Shown here in pieces: positions 61,272 to 64,000 of a stretch of 64,000 nt of DNA (position 1 is the first letter of the stretch; each line of letters begins with the position of its first letter). The notes below the pieces were generated by a model. That model made no database searches, was not told the origin of the DNA, and saw only the letters and a list, made by a program, of their open reading frames with translations. Source of the stretch: Pseudobutyrivibrio ruminis DSM 9787 (GTDB lineage: Bacteria; Bacillota; Clostridia; Lachnospirales; Lachnospiraceae); the NCBI RefSeq assembly GCF_900218035.1, contig NZ_OBMR01000010.1:1-64000 (forward strand), in the 5' to 3' direction. The translations under genes were made by a program, and so were the position numbers.

Positions 61272-61375
61272 AAGAGGCATTCGTACTTGAGAACTTTTTA
61301 TCGATAAAGATGAAATCATAGATAGTTATGTTGCTATTTGGTAAGATAGATATATGTAAAAGGAGGGTTTTGGTT

Positions 61376-62521
61376 ATGACAATTTCAGAGGCTATTAAAT
61401 ATATAGGCAGCGATGACAAGACTATCGACTTGTTCGAAAGCCAGTATCCTGTTCCTAACGGTGTATCCTACAATTCATACGTAATCTTGGATGAAAAGAT
61501 AGCTGTTATGGATTCAGCAGATCCTAGGGTGACAGAACAGTGGTTGGCAAATCTTGATAAGGAGCTGGCTGGACGTACACCTGACTATCTTGTGGTTTCG
61601 CACATGGAGCCAGACCACTCTGGTTCAATCAAGGTATTCCTTGAAAAATATCCTGATACCACAGTAGTTGGAAATGCCAAGACATTTACTATGATGGCGC
61701 AGTTTATGGATGTCAGCATATTTGAAAATAGAAAGCATGTGGTGGCTGAAGGAGACACACTTTCTCTTGGAAGCCATGAGCTTACATTTATCATGGCACC
61801 AATGGTTCACTGGCCAGAGGTAATGGTTGAGTACGAATCTGCAGAGAAGGTTCTTTTCTCAGCAGATGGATTTGGAAAGTTTGGCGCGCTGGATGTGGAT
61901 GAGCCATGGATTGACGAAGCTCGTAGATATTATCTTAATATTGTGGGTAAGTACGGTGCATCGGTGCAGGGATTGTTGAAAAAGGCAGCAAATCTTGATA
62001 TCCAGACAATCTGCCCATTGCATGGACCGGTTTTGACAGAGAATTTAGATTACTACATTAATCTTTATGATACATGGAGTAGCTATAAGTCAGAGGAAGA
62101 GGGCGTGCTTGTTGCATGCGCTTCTATCCACGGCAATACAAAGAAAGCTGCGCTTGAGCTTGTCGAAAAGCTAAAGGCAAATGGCACTAAGGTGCAGTTT
62201 ATCGACCTTACAAGAGCAAGCCTGTCAGAGGCAGTTGCAAGAGCATTTTATTGGGATAAGATGGTGTGCTGCGCTTGCACTTATGATGGAGGATTATTCC
62301 CACCAATGCAGGATTTCTTACATCATCTTACAGCAAAGGCTTATCAGAATCGCAAGGTGGCATTTGTTGAAAATGGCACATGGGCGCCTCAGGCAGCTAA
62401 GTGCATGAAGGCAATTCTTGAGCCAATGAAAAATATGGAATTTGTGGAGCCAGTGGTTTCCATTAAATCAACACTACAGGATTCATCGGTGTTAGATGAT
62501 TTGGTAGTAGCATTAAAGTAA
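61376..62521 (+). CDS. FprA-family A-type flavoprotein (flavodiiron protein)
   Basis: 381 residues. N-terminal metallo-beta-lactamase-like diiron domain with VVSHMEPDHSGS (HxExDH), PMVHWPEVMVEY, SADGFGKFG and CPLHGPVL. C-terminal flavodoxin domain from about 250: VLVACASIHGNTKKAALELVEKL, CCACTYDGGLFPPM, VENGTWAP. It reduces oxygen to water or NO to N2O with electrons from rubredoxin-type donors, protecting an anaerobe from oxygen. ATG 61376 is set by AGGAGGG (61361-61367); an upstream ATG at 61328 is not used. It lies ~120 bases before ldh, so both may serve oxygen and redox balance. Confidence 0.95.
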   Translation: MTISEAIKYIGSDDKTIDLFESQYPVPNGVSYNSYVILDEKIAVMDSADPRVTEQWLANLDKELAGRTPDYLVVSHMEPDHSGSIKVFLEKYPDTTVVGNAKTFTMMAQFMDVSIFENRKHVVAEGDTLSLGSHELTFIMAPMVHWPEVMVEYESAEKVLFSADGFGKFGALDVDEPWIDEARRYYLNIVGKYGASVQGLLKKAANLDIQTICPLHGPVLTENLDYYINLYDTWSSYKSEEEGVLVACASIHGNTKKAALELVEKLKANGTKVQFIDLTRASLSEAVARAFYWDKMVCCACTYDGGLFPPMQDFLHHLTAKAYQNRKVAFVENGTWAPQAAKCMKAILEPMKNMEFVEPVVSIKSTLQDSSVLDDLVVALK

Positions 62522-62538
62522 TAAAAATTTTTAAGTGA

Positions 62539-62622
62539 GCAAGTAGTACACAAGCTCTGATAATTCTCAAGTGAGACATGTTGTCGAACGGAGAATTCAT
62601 CAGGCTTGTGGACGTAACTTGC
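62539..62622 (+). promoter_or_regulatory. Long leader hairpin before ldh
   Basis: GCAAGT/ACTTGC (62539-62544, 62617-62622) closes CAAGCTCTGATAATTCTC/GAGAATTCATCAGGCTTG (62551-62568, 62591-62608), with GACA-TGTT-GTC-like tip. It ends 8 bases before the ldh ribosome site (AGGAGG, 62630-62635) and has no T run, so a leader structure is more likely than a terminator. Confidence 0.6.
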
Positions 62623-62640
62623 GGAGTACAGGAGGTGCGT

Positions 62641-63594
62641 ATGGCAGTAGAAGTAAACCATAGAAAAGTAGCGATTATAGGAGCGGGATTTGTAGGCTCA
62701 GCTACAGCTTTTGCTCTTTCTCAGAGCGGTCTGTTTTCAGAGATGGTTTTAATTGATGCAGACCATGAAAAGGCAGAAGGTGAGGCGATGGATATTTCCC
62801 ATGGCGCACCATTTACAAAGCCTATTAAGATTTATGCGGGAGATTATGATGATGTGGCTGATGCAGCTATCTGTGTAGTTACAGCTGGTGCAGGACAAAA
62901 GCCAGGTGAGACAAGACTTGATCTTGTACACAAGAATGTTGGTATCTTTAAATCAATCATTCCAGAAATTTCTAAGAGAAATTTTGGCGGAATTTTGCTT
63001 ATCGTAGCAAATCCTGTTGATGTTCTTACTCTTGCAGCTTTAAAGCTTTCTGGTCTCCCAGAAAATAGAGTAATCGGCTCAGGTACAGTTCTCGATTCTG
63101 CTCGTCTTAAGACAGAGCTTGGTGAGCACCTTGGCATTGATAGCCGTTCGGTGCATGCTTTTATCATTGGCGAGCATGGTGATAGCGAAATTGCTGCATT
63201 TTCAAGTGCTAATGTTTCTGGTATTCCTCTTAATGATTTCTGTGAAATGAGAGGTCACTTTAATCATGAGGCATCTGAAAAGGCAATTGCAGAGCGAGTA
63301 AAAAATGCTGCTTACGAGATTATAAAGAGGAAACATGCTACATATTATGGCGTAGCTGTTGCTGTAAGACGTATTTGTGAAGTTATCATTCGTGATGAGA
63401 AATCAATCCTTCCAGTATCATCTATGATGCACGGTGAGTACGATATTGATGGCGTATGCCTTTCAATGCCAGCTGTTGTTGGTGCGGATGGATTGGAGAC
63501 AAAGGTTCCAATTTCTCTTGATGAAGATGAGATAAAGGCACTTCAGGAATCTGCTAAGACTCTTAAAGAGGTAGTAGGTACTATTGAGTGGTAA
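62641..63594 (+). CDS. ldh: L-lactate dehydrogenase
   Basis: 317 residues. NAD motif VAIIGAGFVGSATAFAL, loop TAGAGQKPGETRLDL where the Gln marks lactate rather than malate specificity and the Arg binds substrate, NPVDVL, and catalytic His in FIIGEHGDSEIA. It converts pyruvate and NADH to L-lactate in fermentation. ATG 62641 follows AGGAGG; the longer frame from 62578 runs through the leader hairpin. Expression is probably influenced by the 84-nt hairpin just upstream. Confidence 0.96.
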   Translation: MAVEVNHRKVAIIGAGFVGSATAFALSQSGLFSEMVLIDADHEKAEGEAMDISHGAPFTKPIKIYAGDYDDVADAAICVVTAGAGQKPGETRLDLVHKNVGIFKSIIPEISKRNFGGILLIVANPVDVLTLAALKLSGLPENRVIGSGTVLDSARLKTELGEHLGIDSRSVHAFIIGEHGDSEIAAFSSANVSGIPLNDFCEMRGHFNHEASEKAIAERVKNAAYEIIKRKHATYYGVAVAVRRICEVIIRDEKSILPVSSMMHGEYDIDGVCLSMPAVVGADGLETKVPISLDEDEIKALQESAKTLKEVVGTIEW

Positions 63595-63620
63595 AATAAT
63601 GTGCTAACTATATAATTAAT

Positions 63621-63645
63621 AAAGGCGAGGGTTTCCCTCGCCTTT
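63621..63645 (+). terminator. Terminator-like hairpin after ldh
   Basis: Perfect 11-bp stem AAAGGCGAGGG/CCCTCGCCTTT (63621-63631, 63635-63645), loop TTT; a short T run only. Confidence 0.75.
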
Positions 63646-63677
63646 GATGTCAATGTCATATTATGGTGCAGGTGTGA

Positions 63678-64000
63678 ATGAATTTACAGCAGTTAAATGA
63701 AAAACAAATTTCAAAGCTCTATGAAGAGCATATGGTTATAGACTTTCCTAAAGATGAGCTGAAACCATTAAAGATGATTCTTAAATCTGTTGAAGAAGGA
63801 TTTTATGAGTGTCTTGGCCTTTTTGAGAAGAAAAAAATAGTAGGTTACACTTTTTTAGTAAGATTAGATAATAGCTATCTTATAGATTACATAGCTATTT
63901 TCCCGGAATTACGAAATAAAGGTATAGGAGCCAAACTTCTTAGACTTATAGACGAATATCTTGAAAATGCAGACAGAATCATAGGAGAAGTGGAAGATCC
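63678..64000 (+). CDS. GNAT-family acetyltransferase, N-terminal part (runs off window end)
   Basis: The frame from ATG 63678 is open to the window end (107 codons): MNLQQLNEKQISKLYEEHMV, then GYTFLVRLDNSYLIDYIAIF and the acetyl-CoA motif A PELRNKGIGAKLLRLIDEYL with the R-x-x-G-x-G/A core. Typical GNAT proteins are 140-180 residues, so roughly 40 or more residues are missing. Acceptor unknown. The ribosome site is weak (CAGGTG). Confidence 0.8.
   Translation, partial: MNLQQLNEKQISKLYEEHMVIDFPKDELKPLKMILKSVEEGFYECLGLFEKKKIVGYTFLVRLDNSYLIDYIAIFPELRNKGIGAKLLRLIDEYLENADRIIGEVED

Overview
The window looks like chromosome of an anaerobic, low-to-moderate GC Bacillota bacterium of the Lachnospiraceae type, Butyrivibrio or Pseudobutyrivibrio-like. 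This is inferred from protein families, not from an rRNA gene. Pointers are a SCIFF peptide with its radical-SAM maturase, a flavodiiron FprA protein, L-lactate dehydrogenase, DUF5722 and DUF5067 secreted proteins, fused SecDF, many Gram-positive lipoproteins, and strong AGGAGG ribosome-binding sites. No rRNA, tRNA, CRISPR array or prophage was seen.

Layout. 1-330: right end of an IS3-family element running off the window. 368-6368: small stress or redox genes, namely a MerR regulator with a hydrolase behind a 19-bp-spacer promoter, then a flavin reductase, YitT protein, zinc peptidase, ABM monooxygenase, TetR regulator and DUF362 protein. The flavin reductase and the monooxygenase-TetR pair share the same promoter/operator design, so they probably form one TetR regulon. 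6429-8928: RlmI-type rRNA methyltransferase, DUF3237 protein and an M15 peptidase lipoprotein. 9246-22818: a cell-surface polysaccharide locus with flippase, DUF2142 membrane protein, five glycosyltransferases, a nucleotide-sugar pyrophosphorylase, the initiating sugar-phosphate transferase and an LCP ligase. It is followed by glmS, which feeds amino sugars, and an HtrA protease.

26412-34061: a secreted DUF5722 glycoside-hydrolase-like protein, and a LacI-controlled maltodextrin operon (binding protein, two permeases, 4-alpha-glucanotransferase). 34778-47969: housekeeping and envelope genes: a lipoprotein FKBP/trigger-factor-like isomerase, SCIFF pair, secDF, serS, a probable new ncRNA, typA, a CobO-like ATPase, two GGDEF proteins and dapB. 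48590-64000: PI-PLC-like enzyme, chemoreceptor with a sugar-binding lipoprotein, two DUF5067 lipoproteins, a P-loop kinase with a GH13 sucrose-phosphorylase-like enzyme, CYTH protein, efp, MATE pump, FprA, ldh and the start of a GNAT acetyltransferase.

The most unusual content is non-coding. Three intergenic elements of 630, 636 and 632 bp (34067-34696 on +, 47976-48611 on -, 59182-59813 on +) each fold end to end as one giant rod. They share an invariant 64-nt apical core. Outer stems differ completely in sequence between copies but remain self-complementary within each copy, and some inner stems show paired compensatory changes. This is the pattern of a large structured RNA family, although quasi-palindrome correction of DNA hairpins could mimic part of it. 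A separate candidate ncRNA of about 140 nt with a strong promoter lies between serS and typA, and several terminators are unusually elaborate; two of them share an identical 19-nt loop module.
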